A program made the position numbers and the translations under genes. The notes under the pieces were generated by a model, which saw nothing but the letters and a program-made list of their open reading frames with translations, was not told the origin of the DNA and did no database searches. Of a DNA stretch of 64,000 nt, positions 32,805 through 47,800 are shown piece after piece. The stretch's first letter is position 1. Each line of letters starts with the position of its first letter. Source of the stretch: Strongylocentrotus purpuratus (Eukaryota > Echinodermata > Echinoidea > Camarodonta > Strongylocentrotidae); assembly GCF_000002235.5 (NCBI RefSeq), contig NW_022145599.1:4672905-4736904 (forward strand), in the 5' to 3' direction.

Positions 32805-35800
32805 GTGAGTAAACAAATGGAAAACTCAAGTTCAACTTGAATTGCGAAGTTTGTGTTGACTGAATCATGTGAATGATTGTGATGAATGCACGTAGATTTT
32901 CTAAATCAGAGTGAACGTGAATGATCCTCAGAAGTATAAAAATTATGTTCATAATCATTGTGGAAATTTTGAAAAATGATAAACAAGGATAAACATGATC
33001 ATGATCATGATCATGATGATCACTCCAGCAAAGTGATAGAGTCAATGCTAATGCGTATTGACCTCTAGCACTGCATACTTGCTGTGAGGCAGGTACTATT
33101 ATTAGAACTATACACAAATATACACACCACACAATAGGACCGATTGGGTTGATCGGCAAATTTGACACTAGACTTACAATTTGAATTTTTTAATTATTCT
33201 TTTTAACATCAGTAAGTTGAAAAAAATGTATTTTCCTGCTATTTAGGTGTCATCAATTGTCACTAAAGTACCGTCGATTGAGTGAAACCAGTTGAGTTTT
33301 GTACAGTGGTGTTTGAAATGTTACGAATCAAAAGCACAGCTCTTACCTTCTCTTTAGTAAATTTACTTTGTAGGTCTATGTGTATTACTATTTATATTAC
33401 TTATTTTATTAGGCCAAATTTTTTTCTTTCGTTCGTTAGCCTCTTATTTTGGTAGGGTCGGCTCCTCTCTTTAGAGAAATAAGCCGATCATAGGATCTGC
33501 TATGCAAGCTTCGGTGGCTAGATCTAGCCATCAAACTAGCCACCAAACTTTTGAATAAATCAAAATGTCAATTTAGCAGATTAATTAATAACCGATGCAT
33601 TTATTCTCGAAAACTAGGCCTATAGGCCTGAGACCCTCAGTTATGTATGAATACTTACAAGAAAAACTACTTCTCATCAATGCCCATACTAATAACTATT
33701 GATTGAATGTCTGAATTTGATTGTCACCATGTCATTTATCTTTTATTTCAAATTCCTAGCATTTTGTCGGTCAGAACTGTTTCAGAAGGAGACTGGAATC
33801 ATCACATTTCTTCAGAAGGCAGTTTCAAAAGATGAGGTAAGAAGCTAGTGATGGGAAAGTAAACTTCATTCACCTCCTATACATTGGTTTGCTCGAAAAA
33901 GGAAGATTACGATCGAATCTGCTTAGTTGTATAACCCAACAATATGCCAGTTGAGTATTTTTATTCAACCTGTAAGTAGAACAAAAATATAACATCCTCA
34001 GTATTTATACTTGTCTATATCTCATAAAATGTACTGCACTAAATCTGTATGCATTTACCCTGTTCATGTATAATCAAAATCTTAAATTGCATTTATTAAG
34101 AAGTCTTGACTCTATATCCAAAAACTCTCTAAAGACTACAAGGCCTAAACCCCCATTAATATCTAGATGTCAAAATAACATATCTTTACAGAAATACTGT
34201 CCTTTCATTTTTTAAAAATCCAGAAAACAAGGTCACCCGCCTAGATAAATTTCTAGTGAAGACTGTTAAATATACCTTAAAATATATGCTTAATAAATAA
34301 ATCCCATCTTACTCAAAGTGTGTCAATCGTTCTTATGTAGACTCATTGAACTTTCATCTTGGATCTCAAAAACTTGACTGTATCTCAGTCATTATCTTTC
34401 AAACCTCTGATTTATCTGACACTTATTTCATATGTCAACACCAACATTTGTCAACCATGTACATAAGTCTTGTAAAAGAAAGTTTACCTTTTTGTCCTTT
34501 ATATCTGTTCATTGATGTTCTGTTTGTAATTCTTAAAGGTAAAGACCAGTATTGGAAACGCCCCAATTTCAAAAAATGAAATGGAAGCTCTTATTACCAA
34601 TCATGTGAAAGAATATGTTTTGACTAATACATGATGATACAAATTTTGCAGGGAAACCGCCTACTAATTGATATATTTGGTTAATTAGTTTATCTATTGG
34701 TATGTGAGAGATAAACGCACGTGTCGTGCACGTGTGCATAGTCCCATATACATCTTTCTGTGTACAGTGCTTGTAACTTTACGTAGACTGGGCCAAATTT
34801 CTTATCATTTTGATGATTCCAGAACCTTGCAGTACACACTAATACTTATATGCTAGATGATCAACCTTTACTGATTGATTCCACAACGTTTCTTTCACAA
34901 TGCAATCGCATGACCATAACTGGTCTGTATCTTTAAACTAAATTGATAACAGTTCAAATGTCATATTATCACTACCTACATAAATAACTTGCTGATTTCT
35001 TATAACTGTGAACAAAAATGTCTTAATCTTCTTTTTATTCAAGCCTCCATCCACCAAAGGTGGTTCCACAGTCAATATAAATCTTAAACTTCTGAGTTCA
35101 CTATTTAGTAATTATGAAATGCCGAGATATAGTTTTTTAAAAGTTTTTAAAAGTCAGCTGGTAGTTTAAAAATAGACCGGTTGAAATAACATTGATTGTT
35201 GTTTTTCAGTATGGTGGGAGCAAGGTCCAGACCTTGGAGTTCCTCCTAGGCTTTGTACAGAAGGCCAAAGAGCTGGTCCTGGACCATGCGAAGGACATAA
35301 AAGATGTCTGCATGTCTCTCTATACCAGAGACAAATTAGCCAAGGTCAAGGCCAAGACATTTCCACTCGTGATTGAGGTATGTATTCAAGGTCTAAAACA
35401 CTATTACTTCAGTTGCCAAACTTTATTTGGCTATCGTCTGCTGAGGTTCAGGAGGATATTAACTTGTATCCTTATCATGTTAAGTGCAAATTTATTTTTT
35501 CTGTAAATTCAGAATAGATAAATTATATAAAAATAGTTTACATCAGAAGTAGGTCTAGAATGGGGTAGGGGGGGGGGGGGGGGCTCAAGCAAGCCCCTGC
35601 CCCAATTCTTTCTTTAAGCCCTTCCCCCAATTCTTTCTTTAAGCCCCCCCCCCCCCCATTTTCTTTTCTTGTTTCAAAGTGTATTCAATTGAGGAACATG
35701 TAGAAAATAAATGCAAGAAATACTAAACCCCAGCCTTCTCAAGCCCCTACCCAATACTTATTGATCAGAATGTCACAAGAGGTATTAGTTGAATTATTTA

Positions 35801-38800
35801 GAGCATATATCGTTCCCAATTACTTATTATGTTTGTGTACTGACTACTCTGTATTTTTATGATCTAGTTGTTGAAACTGACCAGTGGCACCAGGATGGAT
35901 GATGAAGCTATGGGTGTGGATGCAATGCTCAAGAAATTCTTTGGAGAGCTCGGTCAACCAAGTAAACTCTCTCAATCAGGTTTGCAGTTTAAAACGTGGA
36001 CTTCTATTTGATTAAAAAAAATTATTATCAAATATTTGACGTCACCTGTGTCTAGGAGGCGAAAAGTGAACCGAATCACTGTAACCCTTGGATATCTCCT
36101 CCCAGTATAAGTGATCAAGGGTGTGCAGGTGGACCACTACACCAGGGTTTCCCCCTACTCTTATACGAATTGTGAAGTGGGTTCTTATCATGCAAAGGTG
36201 GTAACTCTTCTCTACAAGGGGCCTCCATTTAACGTCCTATCCGAGGGACGGGGTGTTTTCCACTGAACATAGCCTGCGTCTATGAAACAAGAGGAGGGGC
36301 ACGTTAACACACAATGCAGGTTTCAGTCATCCACCTGGGTTGGATTCGAACCCGCAATCTTCGACAGGCAGACGTTTTACCGACTCGCCTTCTGATTGTT
36401 GATTGTGACACAATGTTTTTTAATTGTCATGTAAAAAAAAAGTAAAATATGCTTTATATTGATCCTTGCACTGACTGATGTCTTCATGGACTGTCCTCCT
36501 TTGTGCATTCATTCAGTGATAACTTGTCACAATGCAGATGTTGTTTTGAAAATTGACGTATCCCTCCTAACAGTAATTTCCCAAAACAAAACAAATACCC
36601 GGTACACATATTTCAAATACCTCTCCAGGACCATCGACTGCATATTAATTGAATCTAGTTTGATTTTAGTACTGAATAAGTACCACTCCATTTTTGTGCC
36701 CTCTTAGAACTGTGCACCAAGAACATGCACCAATAATATTCACCAAATATTTTATACAGTTAACAGCTAAATTATTCATACCCTTGACAATTTTTGTAAT
36801 TTTTAAGTATGTGAAAAATTGATTTGCCTAGATTTTTGTTTCTTTAGGAATGTGACATATTATAGCAAACGTCTCAAAGCATTCAACAAGAGCCTTTATT
36901 CGACCACTCCACTTTTCATTCTCGATTTACGAAAACACAATTACAAGGGGTATGAATAATTTATTTGTTAACTGTATGTCTCTCAAATTTTCCAGTAAAA
37001 CTTGGAATCTACCAAACCCTCGGAGCCTTTGGAGAGTATTACCCTCAGTTAATGATGCATTACTCCGACCGACTCTTCAATGTTCTTGTATCAACACTTA
37101 AACAACAGGTAACAAATCAACTTTATTCACTTAACGACCCTATCCTATAATAACACAACTTTAGATCAATGGAATATACTAGAATATACGTAGAATACAA
37201 ATATAAAGGAATGAAAAACATTTTTTTTTTCAGTCCTGCACTAAAGCAAACTAAAACCTTATTTTACGCTCCACTCCAAATTACGGGTCAACAGGGGTCA
37301 AATTTGCCGCAGTTACAATGACATAACATGTAGACCCGATCGGCTTGCCTTTATAGCTGAGGCGATGTGCCATGGTTAAATGATGCAAGGTCATTGTGAA
37401 TATGCGTACTCTAAATGAGATGATTTCATCAAGTCGATCACTACTTTTTTAGGTTGACAACTAGATTCTGACTTTTCAGAGAAATTTTACTCCTGATAGA
37501 CACCAAAATAGAATATATCATTGTAATTTATGGCTCATAATCTTTCAGTTGATACATTATATAGTTCATTTATTTCAATTCTCACTTCCGACAGGGTCTT
37601 ATTTAACAAAGGTTATGGCAAGGAGAGGTGATCAGTATATCCATAGTGTTTCAATATCGGTCGTTTATTTGATTTTGATTTATTTGCTACATAAAATAAT
37701 TTCCTTGATGAAATCATTTTATGTTTCCCATAAGCTCTATTTTATATTGAAACGTGTATTTATCAAGCCTGTACATAAACAGGGGTGCCAGTTTTCAGGC
37801 AATAGCCTGAATTCAGGCCCTGGCGAGTTATTTTCATACCATAGTTTAGGCTTTTTTGTGTACAAACTAGCTCATTCTAGGTGATTTTCAGGCCCTCTGA
37901 TGAATTCTAACTGGCATCCCAGACATAAAGACCACCTGCCTGTCAGGATTCTTGTATCCATTTAGTGGTCTTTACACACAGGTTTCACTTTATATCCTGT
38001 TGATTTTTCACAGATGACTACCAAGACCAAGAAGCCTGAGATGACGACTGTTGCTGGATGTCTAATGGGTCTATCCCATCTCCTGGTTAACTTCACACAG
38101 TCTGTGGAAGAGAGTGAGTAAAAAGGATCTGAGAAGTATCATTATATACAGGAGTATATCATGTGAAATTATCTACAAATTGGGAGTTCTTAATTGTAAT
38201 ATTATTATTGATTCTTTTTTTGTTGGAAGTTATTTCAATTAATTGTAGTTTGTGGGATCACATTTGTAGTAGATACAAGCTTACTACAGTGTATATCAAT
38301 TACAGTTGGGGATGGAGTTTGTATAATATGACAAACCTTGTTTTGACCAGTATCTGGGTTGATGAAAACAACTTGAGGGACACAAGTAATAGGCAGCACC
38401 TTCATTTCAAGTAGGTAAAGAACATTGAGGATAATGTTGATAATGATAATGATTATGATGATGGTGATGATGGTTATGATGATGATGATGTTGATGATGG
38501 TGATGATCATGGTTATGATGATGATAAGTGACGATGATGATGATGATAGTGATAAACCCGAAATGAGTCATAATGATGCTTTCTGTATTATCTTGGTCTT
38601 CTAGACAGCAAACATTGCAAGGACATCTACCAGTATGTGACCATGAGCGTGGATCCAGGACCATACAGGTCTGGGACCAAGCCCCGATACGAGATCCCAA
38701 AGGCTGGGCTGAACCTGATACGTAGGCATGCAGATCAGTTCAATGAATATCTCTACCGGGACCATGAGGTGAGAATAGAAGGATTGTGTACGAACGAGTG

Positions 38801-41800
38801 GAGGTAATGATGGTGATGTTGGTAATCATAACGGAGGGGTGATGGATGGTAATGGTGACCATTATGATAATTATGTTCTGAAGATGAAGATTATGATTAT
38901 TAATGGGGGTAATTATGATAGTATTGTCAGTAATTGTTCATGATGGTGGTGGTGGTGGTAGATGATGGTGATGCCTGTAACGATAGTGATAATGATATTG
39001 CTGATATTGATATAGAATTGACAATACCGATATGAAGTAGTTAAGAGTAGAAGAGATGCCTTTGGGAGTAGAAGGGATGGAGGCAAATTTGATAGACAGA
39101 AAAGAACAATAAGGGGATGATAAGATAGGAATGAGTGATATGAAATGCAAATAGGATTTGATATGATACTGGTATGATATGGAAAGGGGTGAAATTAGTA
39201 ATCCATTGGTATAGTTAGATTGAAATATCTGGATTTAGCTACAGTATATGAAGAGTTTAATTCCAAAAGGAGCTAATTTATTTTATAACTTCAGAGAAAA
39301 AAAGGAATTGTTTACCAGATTTTGTACAGGCATCTATAAAAAAAGTGATATTAGAAGGTGCATTTTTTCATAGTTGCTCCCAAAATTTAGGTAAATAATT
39401 TTGTTGAAAGACAGGTTCTGAAGTGAACAATGTTTTGATATCAATAACTCAATTTTCATTAAAAGTGGATTTAGCTCCTTTTGGAATTAAGCTCTTCATA
39501 TAGAGATGATGCTTGGACACCACGGACCCAAGGAAGTTCTCTTTTCTCTCTATGCATAGATGGTGTACAACCGACTCAAATACTGGAGTCATTCACACAA
39601 CTCTGAGATGAAATGGGCAGGGTATGACGCTCTTCAGGCCTTCTTCAAAGTGGTGTCTCACATGCTTGTAGAAAACGCAGACAAGAAGAGGTCTTCTGAT
39701 GTAGCAGTCTTGAAAGTAAGGGGGGGAAATAAGTTCAAAGAATCAAACTCTGATCATTTCGCCAACAGTCATGTTTGCAATGTAAACTGGAAAATACTGG
39801 CAAGTGAAGTCAAGTAGCAAACTGATTTCTTTTTCTTTTTCTTTTTCAATTTTTGAGATTAAAAAATGACCCCCCAAATCATGTTTTTCCCTAAAAATTG
39901 AGATGTTTTAAAAATCTTAATTCCATTGAAATACGTTGTATACGTGATACCGCCGTTTTTTCGAGCCCATGTTAAGTAGAGAGATTTTTCAAAAATACAT
40001 TTTTTTTCCTCTTAAAAATACTCTTTTTTTGTTGATGAAGGTTGGCACCTCTGGTCAAAATAAATTATCAAATCCACTTTAAAGGGATCCGGTAACTTTG
40101 TCTCAGATTCTCAAACAAAATCCTTGATTTAGCTCATGCTGCAATGATAATTATAAACCTTTAGTTCAGTCAGGAACCCCATTATTTTTACAAGTCGATC
40201 GCCTGTCTGATTATCAAGATATTTATGATTGGAATTACAAATTTTGAAAACCGTTTGCCAAACGGTTTTCATAACACTACAGTCTATTGGGGAAAACGAG
40301 TATGAAAAAACCGGTCACTCAAAGATTTTTACTTTTTTAAAGCACTTGATCATTTTGAAGCGCAATTTTTTTTTTAGGGCTTCAATATTACACCATATCA
40401 CAGACACTGATAACACGTAGGGCCGTGCATCTCGGCTTTAACATTGATAAATTATGCCTTTAAGAATTGAAATTGTGATATTTGATTTTAATAGCAATTG
40501 CATGTCGTTGATCCTGATCATGAAGTATCGATGATGGTGATGAAGGTATGATGTATGTTTTCTTATCTTTTTACCTCCGTAGTACTTCATCAAGTCATTT
40601 CGGAGTACCATTGATGATGCAAGCAGCTCTTCAAAGTCTCTTTCTACAGCCATCAGAGGCTATGGTGTCTTTGCAGCGGTAGGTTTAAGAAAACAGACAT
40701 ATTTACTTTCTCTTACACGATTGATCGCACTTAACACACATTTTGACAATGTTAGGAGAGGCTGCCAAATTAAGTGACTTTTGAATGTCATTCTTGACCA
40801 GTATTAAGACTTGAACAGATATCAGATGAAGAAATGACATCAAGGTTGTGATGTAAGCATTTTGTTTTTCACAATGTTTTTCCGGAAAATAATCGGAATA
40901 TGTCATATTTGCTGAAAAAATGAAGTAAAAATATCTCACTACTTGAATTAATGGTTAAAATTGCTATTTCTGTGCCCTTAACTTTGTAGTATGAAATTCA
41001 ATTCATTTCAATTCAATATTACAATGAGTTCTTTCACTTTTGAGTCAGGAATTTTATCTTGGGCGGGATATGCTGCTTGTGATGTTAAATTGTGTATGTG
41101 CAGAGTGTATGCTTTAAGAGTTCTGTATTGGAGGTTTTCACTCCTATGATTTCTTTCTCTATATCTTTAACAGCTGTGCTAAGGCATTTTTGACAGAAGA
41201 TTGCGTGAGATTTATGTTAATGAGATCGTTCAAGAAACTAAATGAAGCTTTTATTCGTCCAACAATATATTACACAAATGTCATGCTCGGGCAGGATATG
41301 CTGCTTGTAGCATGGAAAGGGGCGCCAGTGAACACTTCCAAGTTCTGTGTTAAATGTCCTCACTTTTATGATTTCATTTTTCTATGTTTTTTTCATTGAT
41401 CAGCCATGCAAGGCATTCATGAAAGAAGCTGATGTGAGATTCATGTTCAATGAGATCATCCTAAGGAGCGAACAACAGTTTCTTGTGTGAGTCAGGGCCC
41501 TGTTTCATAAAACTTGATATCAATAACAAGTTACAAGCTACTGTTACAAGCTACTGTTATAAGCTACTGTTACAAGCTACTGAAATCATGGCATCTGATT
41601 GGCTGAGAGCAAATTTGTCATAGAAATTTAGCATTTGTTATAGATAACAAGTTTTATGAAACCGGCCCCAGATCTTATCTTCCTCTTTTCTTGCTGTTAT
41701 GCCTCGTGATATTGTGAGAAGTTTCCATGTATAAAAAGGAAGAGGTAGTCTCATATGATTTGATACGATGTTTATTTATTCATACTTATCAACATATAAT

Positions 41801-44800
41801 TTAAGATGTATAATAATAATATTAATAATATTCTGTGTTTATAAAATGCTCAATACATCGATCCAACAATGTGCCTAAGCGCTTTACAGATAATGACATG
41901 GTATATACAGAAGAGGGGTCGTCAGAATTTGAAACCTTTTTCCTTGTATATTTTGCAGTTTCTATCTATTAAAATTGAATACCACTGCAAATGTATATGT
42001 ACTATTTAAGGATCATTCTGTAATGGTGTATTGATATTTAATCCTTATCTGTTTTTAGGCAAGGAGAAGAGAGATTGTCCCAACTACCCACATACTTGGA
42101 AGCTCTAGCTAGCATTGTGGGACAATTAGATACAGTGAGTACTAAACTCTTAGGCCCGAAATCACAAAGGAGGTTTGTTGACAAACCTAGGTTTATGTGC
42201 ATCATATGACGTGTTTCAACGCGTTTTAAACCAAGACGCATCATATGACGCACATAAACCTATGTTTGTCGACAAACCTCCTTTGTGAATTTGGGCCATT
42301 CACTCACGCACAATGTGCACCATCTTCACTCTCTTGGAAGTATTTCTACCATATGGTCACCTTGAGTGCATAGGCAATTACAAATGCTTTCCCCATTTCT
42401 TTCTTGGGTATTGAGTGGCAAATGTAGATTAATGCCTTGATTGATTGATTAATGGGGATCGAACCACGACCTTTGAATATCAAGTAAAGTGCACTCAACT
42501 TCAACACTTCTACAAATTGGTTTCCATAAGCAATGGGTTACTGTTCCTAATCCATGAAAATGCTTGTTACTTTCGCAGGTGAGTGATACTTTTTTGACGT
42601 CCCTGGAGAAGTTGGTAGTACTGGTGTTTGGAAGCTACCCTCATCAGGCTAGGAGTAGTCAATGGACCAGTCACAGTGCCATCTTACAGATCCTCATTGC
42701 TCTTTCGGCCAAAGGAACATCCCTGCAAGGGTTCCTCTCAAGAGTTGGTAAGACGATCTAGTCAGTATGTCGTTGTAAACCTTATCGTGTAAGAATAAGA
42801 GCTGGTAGATAATGATATTAATAATAATAATAATATTGGATATTTATATAGCACACATATCCACCCGGCAAGGTGCTCAAAGCGCTCCAATATTACCTCG
42901 GCTCTGCTAGGCTACCGATTTCTGTGCTCACAGCGTTCAAGGAATTTCTTCCTACCTGTCCCCATTTACTTCACCTGGGTAGAGTGTGGCAAATGTATAT
43001 CAATGTCTTGCCAAAGGACATTAGATGAAGGTGTTCAAGAGCTCTCTCTAGCAGGTTTAGCACAGTCATTGGATCCTTGGATCAATTGTGATGTTCTCGT
43101 ACACTGCTCAGATGCTAACCTTCATTGGATGTCCCTCCCCCTAAAGAAATTGAATCATCTTGTTTTTGGTGGTGGATCTGTACTTTATAATGCTATCTTT
43201 GTTGTTATTCACTATGTTTAAATCATCAAAACTGTAAGCAGTCACTGTCACAGTACATTACATTTCTTTTTCTGTTTTCTATTTCAGTCTACCAGTGGAT
43301 CCTCCGTACATGCTCCTTTCCTGTTCTCCTGGAATCAGTAAGTTTCATTTAAACTCTTTATCTCTATGTGGATCAAATTCTTTATGTCTTTGACGTAAAA
43401 ATATCACCTGTAGATTGGTTAAAATAATGACCTTTGTGACTGTATAATCGATGCTAGTAGTATTTGCTGATTCCAACATTAGTATTTTCATTTGCTACAT
43501 GACTACTGTTTTATCAGATGAATACTCTTTAGACACTTTCTCTCTCAAAAACAATGTCATAAGAAGACCTCAGGTTGAAGATCATAGGTTTGGCCCCCAG
43601 CATGGCACATTTTATCTACAGTGCTTCTCTCAACCCAGATGCTAAATGGGTACCTGGGGGTGTTTCATAAAGCTGTTCGTAAAGTTACCCATGACTTTAC
43701 AAACAACTTGAATATGAAGTGCCAGATAGGATGCCAAAAGTTGTTCCTAATGTTTTACCAAAGTGTGACTATATTTTCAATAACCTCAATTAAATTATGG
43801 CAACAAATATACTTTGCTTTAAAAATGTGTGTTATTATTAGAATGTTAATCTACATCTGCACAGTTCAACTTTAGTTGATGCAGTTAAAAATGATTGAGC
43901 ATCCCATTTGACTTTTCATATTTAAGTCATTCGTAAAGTCATGCGTAACTTTACGACAGCTTTATGAAACACCCCCCGGTAGGATGAAAAAGTCATTGTA
44001 GTTTGTTCAGCATTGTCAGCATCTCTACATGTAAATAGGTGCCTGACGGTTCGCTCCCGCTAGAAAAGCACGGTGTATATAATGACAGGAGTAATATTAT
44101 TTCTGTAAAGCACTTAAAGACATTGTAGATTTATCAGGTGCCATATGAAACCAGACTATTAACATCATCTTTATTTTCTTGGTATGTAGGGAGGTGATGA
44201 AGGGGAAGAACAGAGGAGTGACGAGATGGAGATTGAGCAGGATTCTAGACGGGTCTCCTATAAAAGCTTCATGGATCTATGGACTAGACTGCTGGATAGC
44301 AAGTTTATCAAGGTTGGGCACATTGTATCATACTTTGTTTTATACAACTCTAATCAAATGATTGGTTGTACACAATGAATGAACATGTACATCATTTAAA
44401 TACACAAGCTAAACCCCATACAATATTACCATATCTAAGATATGGCAAGATGAGGACTTTGTATACTAGTATCAGCATATTTTGGGGAACAGTATATTTA
44501 AGTTTATGCAATATACTGACAGTTTTACTTTTGATACAAACATGTTCAATATGAATATTTTCATTTTAAATGACAATCTACATTCCAAAAAAATAATGAG
44601 AGTCCACAAAGTCTACAGTTTCACTCGTACAAGTGTTGTGTAACAGAACTACTATTTAACAATATGATCTTTCTGTCCTACAGTGTAGTTAGTGGAAACT
44701 ACATGATTCTAATTAACAATTTTTATCCTCCTGTGTCTTTAAAGACATCTGAAGCCCATGGCTCGAGCTATGCCGAACGTTTGAACATCCACACTATGAT

Positions 44801-47800
44801 CTACAATGAGCTGATAGGTGGAATCCTGAAGGTACTCAAAAAGCTTGATCTCAGCTCCAACAAACACAATGAAGAAGAGGTGAGTAATTAGATCAGAAAC
44901 GTCTAAATAATATGACTTTTACTTTGAGCTACTTTAAGAGCTGTCATCTGATGCAATCTGAGATTGTCTTTTAGAGTTAAAAAAAAAAATAAAAATATGA
45001 GATAGATACAGGTGATTTGGTGTAATATTATTTTTTAAAGATTATTTAAAAGGCCATTCAGTTCTCCGGTTGAGGGGCAGTTTACTTTTAGTGGAGTAGG
45101 ATACAGTTTAATATGCAGAGTAGGTCTATTACACCAATTTTATGGGCCATACTTTAGTCCTAGCCAACCTGAGACTAGAAATGGGTCTTGATTGATTGAT
45201 ATGCCAATCACACAATTTGAAATGTGTACATTCATTCACTTTGTTTATTTCCAGTAGATTTTCATTTCATTCATTTATTCAGTTCTGAATACACAATAAT
45301 ATCTCTATACTTGAAAATTTATGAAGAAATATAAACTCTTTTTTTTTTAAACAGAGCCAGCCAGGGCTCCAAGATAAGAAAAGCTTGTGCCTTGTGAGCC
45401 CTGACAATTAAGTACAAGCAAAAAAAAAAAAAATAATAATTAGGGGGTTCCTGGTGATGCAGAAGTACAGTACAGAGAAGAGCAGAATGATAGGTAGAGA
45501 CTGAAGAGTGATTGGGAGAGGGGGGGGATGAAGTGAGAAAGAATTACAGATGATTGGACATTAGTTGGTAGTATAATATAATAATAATAATACATCATTT
45601 ATTATGTGCCATCGATCTAGTAAACTATTCTAAGGCGCAGAGGGATAGAATTAGAACGAGATACACAGAGAAATGAGAAGGGGGAAAAATGCATAGATGT
45701 ACATTCAACATATAATTAACTAAAAAAAACATGCGAACATATATGACTTTAGATTCTTTTGAAATGTTTCTAGGGATTCTAGTGATCGAATCCTCAGTGG
45801 AAGAGCATTCCAAAGAGATGGCGCTGCAGAAATAAACGCCTTTTCTCCCAGACTAGACATAGTTCTTTGGACTGTTAACTGTGTAGTACCAGAAGCAGAC
45901 ATTAACATGCATTGAAATGAAAGAGTACATAATAATAAAGTATATTTATTTAGAAATACATTTATGCTGAAGCAGTATATTGGGAGAGAATGAAATCATA
46001 TGGATTGTCAAGGCTGTGAAAATAGCTGCTACATCTCCTTTCATTTTGTTTCATATTTTTTCATGTGATCACAGGCTTCGACATCAGGTGGTGTGACCTC
46101 TGACCTTGAAGGAAATACCTCATCTGACCCTCTAGAGGGATTGCAACCAACCAAACCAAAGGACTTCCAAGTGTTCATCAACCTGGTGGATTTCACCAAG
46201 TAAGATCACATCTCCTGTGAGATGTTTTATTTTTACTGTTGTTCAGTCGTTCTATTTGTATGACTTTCACATTACCAATGGAGCGTGCTTTTTTTGGTGC
46301 TTTAGGAGTGGAGTGAAATTATTCCTTGAAATGCTAGAGCGCCGTGCTAAAGCCAGGGTAATAATCGGGAGCGCCAGAAGGGTCAAATTTGACTGACATG
46401 AGCGCTATACAAGAACCCACTATTATTATTATTATTATGATGTACCCATCATGATATGTTATTTTCTCCTACACTCATAGTTTGATATCAACATCTCCAT
46501 CTTTAAAGATGATTGACTCTTAAATCAAAGAATGGCAAGGAGTACAGACATACTAAATCATGTGTCATGCACTCGACGAAGTACATCACAATCACAGCCC
46601 ATTGTGTTTTGTTTTGTGCCCTTTGTCCCCTTGGGCTTGCGCGTACATTTACTGATTTTGGTTTTCTGTTCATTTTTGCGATTTACTCTGATGAGAGCAA
46701 GACGAAAGGTTCGAGTATGTTTGAATTATGTTGCTATTCTTGGATATTCTTTGCATTTATTTTCTTTCTATCAAGGGAGCTGTTACCAACAAGGCAGATC
46801 CATCTCTTTGATCCTTGGGTGTATCGCTTTGGTCATGAACTGATCCAGCTCTCCAGCCAACTTCCACTGGTCAGTGGCTTCTACAAGCTACTGACCATCT
46901 GTATGACCATGTCCAGAAAGACTGCATTCTTCAAAGTGAGTGACTCTGGGTATGGGTGCTAATGCATTATGTTGTATAAAAATGTCCTAATTTCATTGTA
47001 TTTTAAATTCTCTCCTCTAAATTACGTCTTTCTCTACTGCTACTGTTTTTCATCTACATTACTTATTTTTTTCAGGGACCTATATCATACAAGCATTGCT
47101 TTTTAATAGGTTCCTCGCATTCTACTTAATCTATTATATGAATTGAGAATCATTGATACATGCTCATTTATACTAAAATTATATTGTATAATTTTTCATT
47201 TTATATGTATGTTTATATTTTCTGTAAAATGTGGAACAAATAAAACTTGAAACTTGAACTTGAAGGGTTACGAGAGAGATTATGATATGATACTCCTTTG
47301 CATACAACTCTTATTATGTAATACTTAAGGATAGATAGGGATATGAAGTGAACAGTTACATTGAAAGTGTAATTGTATTAAGATCTTCATTATGTTTATC
47401 ATAGAAACATCAACAAGAATTCATGATGTTTATGTTGTTAACAATATAAGAGCTTTTTTATTGAAGCAGGTTCTTTGGTTCATAATTTTCCTTTAGTTAG
47501 CATGTGCTCCTTCAACAGCATTTAGATATAATTGTGTTTCGTATTTGTTTCATGGATACCAGGAAGTCAATCCTAATGTCACATTCAGAACAGAGGTGAA
47601 CGAAGAAGAACCCATGGATGTGGATGATGATAGTGAATCCATAGCAACCAGGACCACACCTAGCAACGTGTCTCTGTCTGATAAACAGGCTTGCTTCATC
47701 CTGTTTTCCAAGTTCTCGAAGGAGGTGTTGATCCGACTGAAGCAGTACAAGGATGACCTCCTCGCCTCTTGTCTCTTTCTCATCCTCTCTCTTCCTCATC

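Noticed and set aside
45720-45908. Short - strand protein [15 protein letters not shown]... as a host gene
   Set aside because: It is the C-terminus of a LINE ORF2, not a host gene.
46513-46775. Open frame ahead of PRKDC exon 17
   Set aside because: Chance extension into intron 16; the acceptor at 46775 and the phase from exon 16 define the exon.
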